A stretch of 64,000 bases of DNA from Ancylobacter oerskovii (GTDB lineage: Bacteria; Pseudomonadota; Alphaproteobacteria; Rhizobiales; Xanthobacteraceae), in the NCBI RefSeq assembly GCF_018390555.1, contig NZ_JAHBGB010000044.1, forward strand, positions 585,424 through 649,423, in the 5' to 3' direction. How positions within the stretch are numbered: position 1 is the stretch's first letter; each line of letters begins with the position of its first letter. Under the pieces are notes generated by a model. It made no database searches and was not told where the DNA came from. It worked only from the letters and a program-made list of their open reading frames with translations. Shown here piece by piece: positions 44,072 to 54,059 of this stretch. The position numbers and the translations under genes were made by a program.

Positions 44072-45121
44072 ATGCCCGATATCGATCCATCGCCCTGGTG
44101 GTCGCCGGACGTTCATGCCGATCGCCGGCCGTTCCTGATCGGGCGCCAGCGCATACTGGCCGCGCTGCGCGATTTCTTCGCCGCGCGGGACTTCGTCGAG
44201 GTGGAAACGCCGATCCTGCAGGTTTCCCCCGGCAACGAGACGCATCTCCACGCCTTCGCCACCCAGCTCGTGGCGCCGGACGGAACGGCAAGCCCGCGCT
44301 ATCTCCACACATCACCGGAATTCACCGCCAAGAAGCTGCTTGCCGCCGGCGAGGAGAGGCTGTTCACCTTCGCCCGCGTGTTCCGCAACGGCGAGCGCAC
44401 CGCGCTGCATCACCCCGAATTCACCATGCTGGAATGGTACCGGGCGCGGGAGAGTTATGAGGTGCTCATGGCCGACTGCGCGGCGTTGCTGCAGGCGGCC
44501 GCGGCAGCGGCGGGCATCGATGTCTTCCGCTTCGGGCCGCACGGCGTCGATATCCGCCTCGCGCCCGAGCGGCTGACGGTTGCCGAGGCCTTTGCGCGCT
44601 TCGCCGGCATCGATCTTCTCGCGACGCTGGACGCGACGGGGGCGACCGATCGCGACGCGCTGTGGCAGGCGGCGCGTCAGGCGGGCATCCGCGTGGCGGG
44701 CGACGATGTCTGGGCAGATGTCTTCACCCGCGTCATGGTGGAGAAGATCGAGCCCTTCCTCGGCCTCGGCCGGCCGACCATCCTGTGCGAATACCCGATC
44801 AGCGAAGCGGCGCTTGCCCGGCCGAAGCCGGGCGATCCGCGCGTGGCGGAGCGTTTCGAGCTTTATGTCTGCGGCGTCGAGCTCGCCAATGCCTTTGGCG
44901 AGCTCACCGACGCCGATGAGCAGCGCCGCCGCTTTTCCGGCTGGATGGACGAGAAGCAGCGGCTCTACGGTGAGCGCTATCCGATCGACGAGGACTTCCT
45001 TGCCGCCCTGGCGCGGATGCCCGAGGCATCCGGCATTGCGCTCGGCCTCGACCGGCTGGTGCTGCTGGCGACCGGGGCGCGCCGCATCGAGGACGTACTG
45101 TGGGCGCCGGTCGCGTCCTGA
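44072..45121 (+). CDS. epmA: EF-P lysine-lysyltransferase EpmA (GenX/PoxA, LysRS-like)
   Basis: A 349-residue paralogue of the lysyl-tRNA synthetase catalytic domain that attaches beta-lysine to EF-P. Class II motifs are visible: motif 1 [24 protein letters not shown], motif 2 [24 protein letters not shown] and motif 3 [15 protein letters not shown]. It lacks the N-terminal anticodon-binding domain of LysRS. The neighbouring divergent efp supports the assignment. EpmB, the lysine 2,3-aminomutase partner, is not in the window. Confidence 0.95.
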   Translation: MPDIDPSPWWSPDVHADRRPFLIGRQRILAALRDFFAARDFVEVETPILQVSPGNETHLHAFATQLVAPDGTASPRYLHTSPEFTAKKLLAAGEERLFTFARVFRNGERTALHHPEFTMLEWYRARESYEVLMADCAALLQAAAAAAGIDVFRFGPHGVDIRLAPERLTVAEAFARFAGIDLLATLDATGATDRDALWQAARQAGIRVAGDDVWADVFTRVMVEKIEPFLGLGRPTILCEYPISEAALARPKPGDPRVAERFELYVCGVELANAFGELTDADEQRRRFSGWMDEKQRLYGERYPIDEDFLAALARMPEASGIALGLDRLVLLATGARRIEDVLWAPVAS

Positions 45122-45772
45122 TCAGCCGAGCGTGTCGATATGCGCCCGCACGGCGGCGAAGACGCTGCGGAACATTTCCGGCGTCAGCACGCCGGTATTC
45201 GTGTTGTAGCGGGAGCAGTGATAGCTGTCGAACAGCACCACATCGCCGAGGCGGTGCACGGCGCCATGCGCGAATTTGTGGTGCGACAGCTTCTCGCCAT
45301 GGGCGGCCAGCACCTGGTCATGGGCGATCTTGCCCAGCGCCACGATGGCGCCGAGGTTCGGCAACTGGGCGATGGTGGCGGCGAGGAAGGGGCGGCAATG
45401 GCGCATTTCCTCGGTGGTCGGCTTGTTCTCCGGCGGCACGCAGCGGACGGCATTGGTAAGGCGCGCGTCTTTCAGCCGCAGCGTGTCATCCGGCCGCGCC
45501 TCGAACTTTCCGGTCGCGAAGCCGAAGCGGATCAGCGTGTCGTAGAGCAGCTCGCCGGCATAGTCGCCGGTGAAGGGACGGCCAGTACGGTTGGCGCCGC
45601 GCAGTCCGGGCGCGAGGCCGACGATCAGCAGGCGGCCGTCCACCGGCCCGAAGGAAGGCACGGGCGCGTTGTGCCAGCCGGGCTCGGCGGCCCGCCAATG
45701 CTGGCGAAACGCCACGAGACGAGGGCAGATGGGGCAGTCCCGCGCCGGCTCCGCAACCGGCGCGGTCGCCAT
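45122..45772 (-). CDS. Uracil-DNA glycosylase, family 5 (UdgB-like)
   Basis: A 216-residue Fe-S DNA repair glycosylase that removes uracil and related deaminated bases. Cluster cysteines CPICPRL at the start and AVRCVPPENKPTTEEMRHC in the middle. Motif A GLAPGLRGANRTGRPFTGD and the C-terminal YHCSRYNTNTG fit family 5 rather than family 4. The start MATAPVAEP follows the NYN gene by 11 nt, so the two are probably one transcript. Its 3' end meets epmA head to head (stops adjacent). Confidence 0.92.
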   Translation of the reverse strand: MATAPVAEPARDCPICPRLVAFRQHWRAAEPGWHNAPVPSFGPVDGRLLIVGLAPGLRGANRTGRPFTGDYAGELLYDTLIRFGFATGKFEARPDDTLRLKDARLTNAVRCVPPENKPTTEEMRHCRPFLAATIAQLPNLGAIVALGKIAHDQVLAAHGEKLSHHKFAHGAVHRLGDVVLFDSYHCSRYNTNTGVLTPEMFRSVFAAVRAHIDTLG

Positions 45773-45783
45773 GTCGTGCACGC

Positions 45784-46407
45784 TCACCGGTTGGCGAGCT
45801 CCTCGTCGCCGCCCACGCCGGGCGTCGGGCCACGCCGTTCCATGAAGCGCGGAGGCTCGCTCATGCGGCCGGTGCGCTCGTTCGGATCGCGTCCGATGCG
45901 GGCCTGGAGATCGACGAGGTCGATGAAGGCGTCGGCCTGCCGGCGCAGCTCGTCGGCGATCATCGGCGGCTGGGTGTTGACGCTGGACACCACGCTCACC
46001 CGCACGCCCTTGCGCTGCACCGCTTCCACCAATGAGCGGAAATCGCCATCGCCGGAGAACAACACGATGTGATCGACATGGGCGGCGAGTTCCATCGCAT
46101 TGACCGCCAATTCGATGTCCATGTTGCCGCGCACGCGCCGCCGACCCTGGCTGTCCGTGAACTCCCGGGCCGGTTTTGTTACAACCGAATAACCGTTGTA
46201 ATCCAGCCAATCCAGAAGCGGGCGGATGGATGAATACTCGTTATCCTCCACGAGGGTCGTGTAGTAAAAGGCCCTCAATACATATCCGCGACTCTGAAAC
46301 TCCTTGAGAAGCCTCTTGTAGTCGATATCAAATCCAAGAGACTTCGTTGCTGAATAAAGATTGGCGCCGTCAATAAATAAGGCAATCTTTTCCATGGGTT
46401 GAACCAT
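45784..46407 (-). CDS. NYN-domain protein (LabA/DUF88 family)
   Basis: 207 residues. The PIN-like NYN nuclease fold has its metal-site aspartates in IALFIDGANLY, GNMDIELAVNAMELA and VLFSGDGDF. NYN proteins are mostly ribonucleases; LabA-type alphaproteobacterial members have not been assigned substrates. A Pro/Arg/Gly-rich tail follows ~170. The 5' half and its leader are more AT-rich than the neighbours. Start either MVQPMEKIALF (46407) or MEKIALF (46395). Divergent from rpoZ. Confidence 0.92.
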   Translation of the reverse strand: MVQPMEKIALFIDGANLYSATKSLGFDIDYKRLLKEFQSRGYVLRAFYYTTLVEDNEYSSIRPLLDWLDYNGYSVVTKPAREFTDSQGRRRVRGNMDIELAVNAMELAAHVDHIVLFSGDGDFRSLVEAVQRKGVRVSVVSSVNTQPPMIADELRRQADAFIDLVDLQARIGRDPNERTGRMSEPPRFMERRGPTPGVGGDEELANR

Positions 46408-46641
46408 TACGGCATTACCTAATCAATACGTTCAAATGAAGTTCCGCCTCCCGCTTGACGAAACTGACTTTCCGCCCCTAAACGATTCATAGCGCAAATT
46501 TTCTCCTGTGCGCGGTGAAATTGATGCCGGGCGGCGTTCAAAGTTATGAATGTGATCGATCCGCCCCGAGGGTCGCTTGCCCTCCCGGCGGGCATGCGTT
46601 AAGGCAGCGCTTTCCGAATTAACCCACAGGAGTGCCGGAGC

Positions 46642-47034
46642 ATGGCTCGCGTCACCGTCGAGGATTGCATCGACAAGGTCGACAATCGCTTCGAACTCGT
46701 TCTTCTGGCCGGCCATCGCGCGCGCATGATCGCCTCGGGTTCGCCGATCACCGTCGATCGCGACAACGACAAGAACCCGGTCGTCGCCCTTCGCGAGATC
46801 GCCGACGAGACCATCTCGCCGGAAGATCTGAAGGAAGACCTGATCCATTCGCTGCAGAAGTTCACCGAGGTCGACGAGCCGGAACCCGAGACGGTGCCGA
46901 TGATCGCGTCGGGCACCGGCGAGAGCGGCGCGGACGATGCCGACGTCATGCTCGACCGCATGACGGAAGAGGAACTGCTGGCCGGCCTGCAGGGGCTGGT
47001 GCCGCCGGAGCCGAGCGACGACGAGGAAGGCTGA
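46642..47034 (+). CDS. rpoZ: RNA polymerase omega subunit
   Basis: A 130-residue subunit that helps fold beta' and, with ppGpp, tunes transcription. [34 protein letters not shown] and [19 protein letters not shown] are the omega core; the acidic tail after ~75 is longer than in E. coli, as usual in alphaproteobacteria. Directly upstream of rsh, the conserved rpoZ-spoT order. Confidence 0.97.
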   Translation: MARVTVEDCIDKVDNRFELVLLAGHRARMIASGSPITVDRDNDKNPVVALREIADETISPEDLKEDLIHSLQKFTEVDEPEPETVPMIASGTGESGADDADVMLDRMTEEELLAGLQGLVPPEPSDDEEG

Positions 47035-47068
47035 AGCCCTTCTCCCGACCGCCTCGCGATGATTTCCT

Positions 47069-47099
47069 GCAGCCCGGCCTCGTGCCGGGCTGCTGCTTT
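47069..47099 (+). terminator. Terminator or attenuator between rpoZ and rsh
   Basis: A perfect 10-bp stem (47069-47078 with 47084-47093) with a CTCGT loop, followed by TGCTTTTA. The T run is interrupted, so read-through to rsh is possible. Confidence 0.6.
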
Positions 47100-47198
47100 T
47101 ACGGCGGAATTTCCGCCGCGGTGCTTGCGTTGGCCTCGCCGGCGGACATATCTAGCCGTCAGGAACGGACGGGTCGTTCCCCTCGCGAGATCCCTGTC

Positions 47199-49415
47199 AT
47201 GATGCGGCAGTACGAGCTCGTCGAGCGCGTGCGCCGGTATAATCCCAATACCGACGAGGCGCTGCTCGATCGCGCCTATGTCTATGCCATGCGTGCGCAC
47301 GGCACGCAGAAGCGCGCCTCCGGCGACCCCTATTTCTCGCACCCGCTCGAAGTCGCGGCTATCCTCACGGATCTCAAGCTCGACGACGCCACCATCGTGG
47401 CGGCGCTGCTGCACGACACGATCGAGGATACCGACGCCACCCGCGACGAGATCGACAAGTGGTTCGGCCCGCAGATCGGCGCCCTGGTCGAGGGCCTGAC
47501 CAAGATCAAGAAGCTGGACCTCGTCTCCAAGCAGGCCAAGCAGGCGGAGAACCTGCGCAAGCTGCTGCTGGCCATCGCCGACGACGTGCGCGTGCTGCTG
47601 GTCAAGCTTGCCGACCGGCTGCACAACATGCGCACCCTGAAATGGGTGCCGGAGGAAAAGCGCAACCGCGTCGCCCAGGAAACGCTGGACATCTACGCCC
47701 CGCTCGCCGGCCGCATGGGCATGCAGGACATGCGCGAGGAGCTGGAAGACCTCGCCTTTCGCCAGCTCTCGCCCGAGGCCTATGAATCCATCCTGGGCCG
47801 GCTGAACGCCCTGAAGGAGCATAATGGCGAACTGGTCGCGGCGATCGAGCGGGAACTGACCGAGGCGCTGAACCAGAAGGGCCTCGACGCGACGGTGAAG
47901 GGGCGCGAGAAGCGGCCCTATTCGATCTGGCGCAAGATGGAGCAGAAGTCGGTCGCCTTCGAGCAGCTTTCCGACATTTATGGCTTCCGCCTCATCGTGA
48001 GCACGGTGCAGGAATGCTACGCCGCGCTCGGCGTGGTGCACACCAAATGGCGCGTGGTGCCGGGCCGTTTCAAGGACTACATCTCGACGCCGAAGCAGAA
48101 CGACTACCGGTCGATCCACACCACGGTGGTCGGGCCGGGGCGCCAGCGCGTCGAGCTGCAGATCCGCACGAGGCAGATGCACGAGATCGCCGAATACGGC
48201 ATCGCCGCGCATGCCGTCTACAAGGACGGCGAGCCGGTCGCCGCGGCGGGCGAGGATCTGCTGACCCGCGACTCCAATGCCTATGCCTGGCTGCGGCGTA
48301 CCATCGAGCTCCTCGCCGAAGGGTCGAGCCCGGAGGAGTTCCTCGAGCACACCAAGCTCGAGCTGTTCCATGACCAGGTATTCTGCTTCACGCCCAAGGG
48401 CCGGCTGATCGCGCTGCCGCGCGGGGCAACCCCGATCGATTTCGCCTATGCGGTGCATACCGGCGTCGGCAACATGGCGGTCGGCGCCAAGATCAACGGC
48501 AAGGTCTCGCCCCTGGTCTCCCGCCTGCACAATGGCGACGAGGTGGAGATCATCACCTCGCCGAGCGCCACCCCGCCGGCGGCGTGGGAATCCATCGTCG
48601 TCACCGGCAAGGCGCGCGCGGCGATCCGGCGCGCCACCCGTGTCGCGGTGCGTGCGCAATATGCCGGGCTTGGCCGCCGCATGGTCGAGCGGGCGATGGC
48701 GCGCGCCGGCAAGGCGTTCTCGGACGAAAAGCTCGCGGGGTCGGTGGGCCGCCTCGCCCGCACGACGCCGGAGGAGGTTTACGCCGCCGTCGGGCTCGGC
48801 GAGATGAAGGCCGACGATGTCGTCAAGGCGCTCTATCCCGAATGGCCGGGGCCGCGGCCGGAGGAGAAGCTGGCGCCGAAGGGGGAGGGCTGGTTCGAGC
48901 TCGACGGCGGCCAGAGCCTCAAGTTCAAGATCCCCGGCGTGGAAAGCGTTCCCGACCCGAAGATCGCCATCCCGATCCGCGGCATCAACCGCGAATTGCC
49001 GGTGCGCTTCGCGCCGAATGGCGGCGCGGTGCCGGGCGACCGCATCGTCGGCATCATGACGCCGGGAGAGGGGATCACCATCTACCCGATCCAGTCGCCG
49101 GCACTGCAGGATTTCGAGGAGGAGCCGGAGCGCTGGCTCGACGTGCGCTGGGACGTCGACGAGGACGATCCGCAGCGCTTCCCGGTGCAGATCGTGGTGG
49201 TGGCGACCAACGAGCCGGGCTCGCTGGGGCAGATCGCGCAGGTGATCGGTGAGCGCGACGGCAATATCGAGAACCTGCACATGTCCTCGCGTTCGCCGGA
49301 TTTCACCCGCATGGTGATCGATATCGGCGTCTACGACCTGCGCCACCTCAACGGCATCATCTCCGACCTGCGCTCGCGGCCGGTGGTATCGAGCGTCGAG
49401 CGTGTGAACGGCTGA
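47199..49415 (+). CDS. rsh: Bifunctional (p)ppGpp synthetase/hydrolase (RSH)
   Basis: A 738-residue stringent-response enzyme. The N-terminal HD hydrolase domain (THGTQKRASGDPYFSHP-like start, VAALLHDTIEDTDAT) is intact, as is the synthetase domain (YGFRLIVSTVQECYAALGVVH, DYRSIHTTVVGPG, VELQIRTRQMHEIAE), then TGS (VFCFTPKGRLIALPRGATPIDFAYAVHT) and a C-terminal ACT domain (VVVATNEPGSLGQIAQVIGERDGNIENLHMSSRS). Being the single alphaproteobacterial type, it both makes and degrades ppGpp. Start ATG ATG at 47199-47202. Confidence 0.96.
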   Translation: MMRQYELVERVRRYNPNTDEALLDRAYVYAMRAHGTQKRASGDPYFSHPLEVAAILTDLKLDDATIVAALLHDTIEDTDATRDEIDKWFGPQIGALVEGLTKIKKLDLVSKQAKQAENLRKLLLAIADDVRVLLVKLADRLHNMRTLKWVPEEKRNRVAQETLDIYAPLAGRMGMQDMREELEDLAFRQLSPEAYESILGRLNALKEHNGELVAAIERELTEALNQKGLDATVKGREKRPYSIWRKMEQKSVAFEQLSDIYGFRLIVSTVQECYAALGVVHTKWRVVPGRFKDYISTPKQNDYRSIHTTVVGPGRQRVELQIRTRQMHEIAEYGIAAHAVYKDGEPVAAAGEDLLTRDSNAYAWLRRTIELLAEGSSPEEFLEHTKLELFHDQVFCFTPKGRLIALPRGATPIDFAYAVHTGVGNMAVGAKINGKVSPLVSRLHNGDEVEIITSPSATPPAAWESIVVTGKARAAIRRATRVAVRAQYAGLGRRMVERAMARAGKAFSDEKLAGSVGRLARTTPEEVYAAVGLGEMKADDVVKALYPEWPGPRPEEKLAPKGEGWFELDGGQSLKFKIPGVESVPDPKIAIPIRGINRELPVRFAPNGGAVPGDRIVGIMTPGEGITIYPIQSPALQDFEEEPERWLDVRWDVDEDDPQRFPVQIVVVATNEPGSLGQIAQVIGERDGNIENLHMSSRSPDFTRMVIDIGVYDLRHLNGIISDLRSRPVVSSVERVNG

Positions 49416-49494
49416 CGCCGCCTGCCGGAACCCGCCGGCCTCCATCGCGTTGTCGCCTCGAACAGGCCGTAGCGGCCGTATGAGGGAGGAGGCG

Positions 49495-49674
49495 ATGATG
49501 GTCGAGATCGTTCACAGCGCGATGCGGATCCTCGCCGGCTTCCTCAAGCAGCTCAGCGGCCGTACCTTGGGCGACGGTGCCTTGCAGGCAATGGGACGCG
49601 TCGACGAACTCGTCGGACGGGCGGCACTCGTCTCCGTACGGGTCCGCTCCCGGAGCGGCCGCATCCCCCGCTGA
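49495..49674 (+). CDS. Small protein of unknown function (59 residues)
   Basis: Begins MMVEIVHSAMRILAGFLKQL, then GDGALQAMGRVDELVGRAAL, ending in a basic tail RVRSRSGRIPR. The binding site GAGGGAGGAGG stands right before the ATG pair, unusually strong for this window, which is the main support. An amphipathic N-terminal helix is likely. I recognise no family. Confidence 0.5.
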   Translation: MMVEIVHSAMRILAGFLKQLSGRTLGDGALQAMGRVDELVGRAALVSVRVRSRSGRIPR

Positions 49675-49711
49675 GGGCCTCCGCGCCTCACCTCCCAGAC
49701 AGGATCGAAGC

Positions 49712-50548
49712 ATGCGTATCCGATATGGATTTCGGATGGCGCTGGATTGTGCCAATCCGACACCGGCCACTTTCGCCATAGACGTGCACAGTTCGCGTCA
49801 TCACGACATCATCGTGCAATCGCCGGTGTTCCTGCGCGGCGGGCAGCGCCTGCTTTCGGGCTCGATGTCGCTCGACATGTTCGGCAATGTCCGTCGGCGC
49901 CTCGTGCTGCCGGTGGGGCGCACCGAGATCGAGCATCACGGCGTCATCCACGATGCGGGCGTGCCGGATGTGGTGAACGTCGCCGCGCGGCAATCGGCGC
50001 TGGACCAGTTGCCAGAGGAGGTCATGCCGTTTCTGCTCGGCAGCCGCTATTGCGAGACCGATCTTCTCGCCGGCGAAGCGTGGTCGCGCTTCGGTTCCGT
50101 CCCCGAAGGCTGGGCGCGGGTGCAGGCGATCTGCGATTTCGTCCACGAGTATGTCGCCTTCGGCTATGCGCATGCCGACTGCACCCGCTCGGCTGCCGGG
50201 GTACTGAAGGAAAAGCGGGGCGTGTGCCGCGACTTCGCCCATCTCGCCATCGCCCTGTCCCGCGCGATGAACATTCCCGCCCGCTACTGCACCGGCTATC
50301 TGGGCGATATCGGCATTCCGCGCGATCCGGCGCCGATGGATTTCAGTGCCTGGTTCGAGGCCTATCTCGATGGCCGCTGGTACAGCTTCGATGCCCGCCA
50401 CAACGTGCCGCGCATCGGACGCATCGTGATGGCGCGTGGGCGTGATGCCACCGACGTGCCGATCGTCTGCACCTTCGGCCCGCACCAGTTGACGAGCTTC
50501 GAGGTGTGGACCGACGAGATGATCGCCGGAGATTCCGTCGCCGCGTGA
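49712..50548 (+). CDS. Transglutaminase-like cysteine protease domain protein
   Basis: A 278-residue cytoplasmic protein of the bacterial transglutaminase-like family. An N-terminal beta domain (DIIVQSPVFLRGGQRLLSGSMSLDMFGNVRRRLVLPVGRTEIEHHG) is followed by the core with Cys in KEKRGVCRDFAHLAIALSRAMNIPARYCTGY, His in YSFDARHNVPRIGR and an Asp soon after. Members act as proteases or amidases rather than cross-linkers. No signal peptide. ATG 49712 was chosen with AGGA upstream; the family start is MRIRYGF-like. Confidence 0.88.
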   Translation: MRIRYGFRMALDCANPTPATFAIDVHSSRHHDIIVQSPVFLRGGQRLLSGSMSLDMFGNVRRRLVLPVGRTEIEHHGVIHDAGVPDVVNVAARQSALDQLPEEVMPFLLGSRYCETDLLAGEAWSRFGSVPEGWARVQAICDFVHEYVAFGYAHADCTRSAAGVLKEKRGVCRDFAHLAIALSRAMNIPARYCTGYLGDIGIPRDPAPMDFSAWFEAYLDGRWYSFDARHNVPRIGRIVMARGRDATDVPIVCTFGPHQLTSFEVWTDEMIAGDSVAA

Positions 50549-50643
50549 CGCGCGCGTGCGGGTGCCCACGCCCATGAGGTGACGCGGACCGGCGGATGGG
50601 CTATCACCCGCCGGTCCATTCATTGCCCGATCGGTTTGCCGTC

Positions 50644-51237
50644 ATGACTCACGACGAGGTCCTTGCCGAGTTCCGCGCCGCCGGCGCCCTGCTCGAGGGG
50701 CATTTCATCCTGTCCTCCGGGCTGCGCAGCCCCGTCTTCCTGCAGAAGATGTTCATCTTCATGGATCCGGCGCGCACCGAGCGACTGTGCCGGGCGCTGG
50801 CCGAGAAGGCGCGCGCGGCCTTCGGCCCGATCGACTACGTGGTCTCCCCCGCCATGGGCGGCATCATTCCGGGATATGAGACCGCCCGCCATCTCGGCGC
50901 CAAGGCGATCTTCGTCGAGCGGGAGGACGGGCAGTTCGTGCTGCGCCGCGGCTTCTCCATTCCCGAGGGCGCGCGGGTGCTGATGGTGGAGGACATCGTC
51001 ACCACCGGCCTGTCGTCGCGCGAGTGCCTCGCCTCCATCGCCCACCATCCGGGCAGAATCGTCGGTGCCGCCTGCCTGATCGACCGTTCGGGCGGCAAGG
51101 CTGATCTCGGCGTACCGTTCGTCGCCCTGGCGAGCCTCGACATCCCGAATTACGAGCCCGACAAGCTGCCGCCGGAGCTCGCCGCCCTGCCGGCCGTGAA
51201 GCCGGGCAGCCGCGGCATACAGGGAGCCAAGGCATGA
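50644..51237 (+). CDS. pyrE: Orotate phosphoribosyltransferase
   Basis: A 197-residue enzyme that joins orotate and PRPP to [38 protein letters not shown] is the alphaproteobacterial N-terminus; the PRPP motif is [14 protein letters not shown]. An ATG at 50596 would add 16 residues not typical of relatives. Overlaps pdxJ by ATGA. Confidence 0.95.
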   Translation: MTHDEVLAEFRAAGALLEGHFILSSGLRSPVFLQKMFIFMDPARTERLCRALAEKARAAFGPIDYVVSPAMGGIIPGYETARHLGAKAIFVEREDGQFVLRRGFSIPEGARVLMVEDIVTTGLSSRECLASIAHHPGRIVGAACLIDRSGGKADLGVPFVALASLDIPNYEPDKLPPELAALPAVKPGSRGIQGAKA

Positions 51238-52022
51238 GTGCCGCTTCGCCTGTCGTGGTGCCGCCGATCCGTCTCGGCGTGAACATCGATCACGTCGCGA
51301 CCATCCGCAATGCGCGGGGCGGGGCCTTGCCCGATCCGCTGCGGGCGGCGGCGCTGGCGGCGGCGGCCGGTGCCGACGGCATCACCGCGCATCTACGCGA
51401 GGACCGTCGCCACATCCGCGACGAGGACATGCGGCGCCTCAAGGAGACGCTGGTCCTCCCGCTCAATTTCGAGATGGCCGCGACCCATGAGATGGTCGCC
51501 ATCGCCACCGAGCTGAAGCCTCATGCCTGCTGCCTGGTGCCCGAGCGGCGCGAGGAGCGTACCACCGAGGGAGGGCTCGACGTCCTCGCCGGTGGCATCG
51601 ACCTCGCGCACCGTGTCGAGCGGCTGGCGGCGGCCGGCATCCGGGTTTCGCTGTTCGTCGCCCCGGACGAGGACCAGATCGTGCGCGCGGCCGATATCGG
51701 CGCGGCGGTGATCGAACTGCATACCGGCGCCTGGTGCGATTATCGCGTCGCCGGCCGGCAGGAGGATGCCGCTGCCGAATTGGACCGGCTGATGCGGGCG
51801 GCCGACCAGGCCGTGACGCTCGGGCTGGAAGTGCATGCCGGTCATGGGCTCGACTATGCGACGGCGGAGATCATGGCCGCCAACGGCCATGTCCGCGAAC
51901 TGAACATCGGCCATTTCCTGATCGGCGAAGCGATCTTCGAGGGGCTGGAGACGGCGATCCGGCGCATGCGCGCGGCGATGGCGCGCGGGCGGGCGCATCT
52001 GCGCCTCGGCGCCGCGGCGTGA
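51234..52022 (+). CDS. pdxJ: Pyridoxine 5'-phosphate synthase
   Basis: A 262-residue TIM-barrel enzyme closing the PLP ring in the DXP-dependent pathway. [36 protein letters not shown], the catalytic Glu in [25 protein letters not shown] and [16 protein letters not shown] are all PdxJ marks. Coupled to pyrE, and 10 nt before acpS. Confidence 0.97.
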   Translation: MSAASPVVVPPIRLGVNIDHVATIRNARGGALPDPLRAAALAAAAGADGITAHLREDRRHIRDEDMRRLKETLVLPLNFEMAATHEMVAIATELKPHACCLVPERREERTTEGGLDVLAGGIDLAHRVERLAAAGIRVSLFVAPDEDQIVRAADIGAAVIELHTGAWCDYRVAGRQEDAAAELDRLMRAADQAVTLGLEVHAGHGLDYATAEIMAANGHVRELNIGHFLIGEAIFEGLETAIRRMRAAMARGRAHLRLGAAA

Positions 52023-52032
52023 TGAGGCTGGC

Positions 52033-52452
52033 ATGATCCTCGGCATCGGCTCCGACATCACCGACGCAAGGCGGGTCGCCGAAGTGCTGGAGCGCCACGG
52101 CGAGCGCTTCATCGAGCGTGTGTTCACGCCGGTCGAGCGGGCGAAGTCGGAGCGGCGGGCACGGCGTGCGGAAAGCTACGCCAAGCGCTTCGCCGCCAAG
52201 GAGGCTTGTGCCAAGGCGCTCGGCACCGGTCTCGCGCAGGGCGTGTTCTGGCGGGACATGGGGGTGGTCAACCTGCCGTCCGGCCGCCCGACCATGCAGC
52301 TGACCGGCGGCGCCCGGGCACGGCTCGACGCGATCACCCCGCCGGGCTTCGAGGCGAGGATCGACCTCACCATCACCGATGACGGCCCGCTCGCCCAGGC
52401 CTTCGTGATCATCAGCGCGGTGCCGAAGGCGGCTGCCGCTCCCGGAGCGTAA
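52033..52452 (+). CDS. acpS: Holo-ACP synthase
   Basis: A 139-residue enzyme that transfers phosphopantetheine from CoA to acyl carrier protein. [36 protein letters not shown] carries the metal-ligand Asp, and [18 protein letters not shown] the catalytic Glu/Lys. Part of pdxJ-acpS-lepB-rnc-era. Confidence 0.96.
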   Translation: MILGIGSDITDARRVAEVLERHGERFIERVFTPVERAKSERRARRAESYAKRFAAKEACAKALGTGLAQGVFWRDMGVVNLPSGRPTMQLTGGARARLDAITPPGFEARIDLTITDDGPLAQAFVIISAVPKAAAAPGA

Positions 52453-52587
52453 CCTCCACCGATCGTGAAGTGCGCGCGTTGCCGCAGGCGTTTCGAGCGG
52501 TTATAGGGAGCCACGGCCTTGAGGCAGACGTGCCTTGGCGGGTGGCGCCGTGCCGGCGAAGAGCGGGACGGCTAAGCGGAAAGCACG

Positions 52588-53343
52588 ATGAGCGCGACAA
52601 CCGAACCTAAGAAGAAGGAAGGCGGCCTGGGCGAGACCGCCAAGGTCATCCTGCAGGCCTTCCTCATTGCCCTCATCATCCGCACCTTCCTGTTCCAGCC
52701 ATTCAACATTCCTTCCGGCTCGATGAAGGAAACGCTGCTGGTCGGCGATTATCTCTTCGTGTCGAAGTTCAGCTACGGCTATAGCCGCTTCTCGCTGCCC
52801 TTTTCGCCGCCGCTGTTCGACGGGCGCATCCTCGGCTCGACGCCGAACCGGGGCGACGTCGTGGTGTTCAAGCTGCCGCGCGACGAGACCACCGATTACA
52901 TCAAGCGCGTCATCGGCCTGCCGGGCGACCAGATCCAGATGATCGGCGGCGTGCTGCACATCAACGGCCAGCCGGTGAAGCGCGAGGACGCGGGTTACTG
53001 GATGGACGACGAGGGCGGCGGCCGGGTTCAGCGGGTGAAGCGCTGGATCGAGACGCTTCCCAACGGCGTCAGCTATTACACGCTGGATCTCGTCGACAAC
53101 GGCTTCTACGACAACACGCCGGTCTACCAGGTGCCGCCCGGCCATTATTTCATGATGGGCGACAACCGCGACAATTCCACCGACTCCCGCGTGCTCAGCC
53201 AGGTCGGCTACGTGCCCTATGAAAATCTGATCGGCCGCGCCCAGGTGATCTTCTTCTCGGTCAAGGAGGGCGAGGCGGCCTGGCAGGTGTGGAAGTGGCC
53301 CTGGACGGTACGCTGGGACCGCCTGTTCTCGTTCGTGCGATGA
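52588..53343 (+). CDS. lepB: Signal peptidase I
   Basis: A 251-residue inner-membrane protease that removes signal peptides. One membrane helix (~18-38), then the catalytic Ser45 in IPSGSMKETLL and the general base K106 in YIKRVIGLPGD, and the C-terminal box MMGDNRDNSTDSR. Preceded by a 135-nt spacer without a gene; overlaps rnc by ATGA. Confidence 0.97.
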   Translation: MSATTEPKKKEGGLGETAKVILQAFLIALIIRTFLFQPFNIPSGSMKETLLVGDYLFVSKFSYGYSRFSLPFSPPLFDGRILGSTPNRGDVVVFKLPRDETTDYIKRVIGLPGDQIQMIGGVLHINGQPVKREDAGYWMDDEGGGRVQRVKRWIETLPNGVSYYTLDLVDNGFYDNTPVYQVPPGHYFMMGDNRDNSTDSRVLSQVGYVPYENLIGRAQVIFFSVKEGEAAWQVWKWPWTVRWDRLFSFVR

Positions 53344-54059
53344 GCCGGTCCTCCCGGGGCGGTGACGAACCCGTCGACCTCGCGGCCCTCGAGCAATCGC
53401 TCGGCCATGTCTTCGCAGACCCGTCCTATCTTACGCTGGCGCTGACGCATATCAGCGCCGTCACCGGGCTGCAGGGCAGCCGGGCGCGGGTGAAGTCCTA
53501 TCAGCGGCTGGAATTCCTCGGCGACCATGTGCTCGGGCTCGTGGTCTCCGACATGCTCTATCGTGCCTATCCCGATGCTGAGGAAGGGGAGCTGTCGCGC
53601 CGGCTTTCCGATCTCGTCTGCGAGGAGGCCTGCGCCCAGGTCGCCGCCGAGATGGGAATCGCCTCCTTCGTGCGGCTCGGTGCCGGCGAGGAGCGCACCG
53701 GCGGCCGACACCGGCCCGCCATTCTCGCCGATATCGCCGAGGCGGTGCTGGCGGCGGTCTATCTCGATGCCGGCTTTCCGGCGGCCGAAAAGCTGGTGGA
53801 GCGCTTCTGGCGGCCGCGCTTGCAGCGGCACGGCGGGGCAGGGCGCGATCCCAAGACGGCGCTGCAGGAATGGGCGCAGGCGCGTGGGCTGCCGCCGCCG
53901 CATTATCGTCTGGTCGAGCGCGACGGGCCGGATCATAATCCGCAATTCCGCATCGCGGTCGAAGTCCCCGGATGGGAGATGGCCGAGGGGATCGGTTCTT
54001 CCAAGCAGGGTGCCCAGAAGGCCGCCGCGGCCGCCTTTCTCGAACGAGTTTCGTCATGA
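53340..54059 (+). CDS. rnc: Ribonuclease III
   Basis: A 239-residue double-strand-specific RNase for rRNA and mRNA processing. The signature YQRLEFLGDHVLGLVVSD and the metal Glu in DIAEAVLAAVYLD are present, and the C-terminal dsRNA-binding domain ends in GSSKQGAQKAAAAAFLE. Translationally coupled to both lepB and era by ATGA overlaps. Confidence 0.97.
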   Translation: MSRSSRGGDEPVDLAALEQSLGHVFADPSYLTLALTHISAVTGLQGSRARVKSYQRLEFLGDHVLGLVVSDMLYRAYPDAEEGELSRRLSDLVCEEACAQVAAEMGIASFVRLGAGEERTGGRHRPAILADIAEAVLAAVYLDAGFPAAEKLVERFWRPRLQRHGGAGRDPKTALQEWAQARGLPPPHYRLVERDGPDHNPQFRIAVEVPGWEMAEGIGSSKQGAQKAAAAAFLERVSS

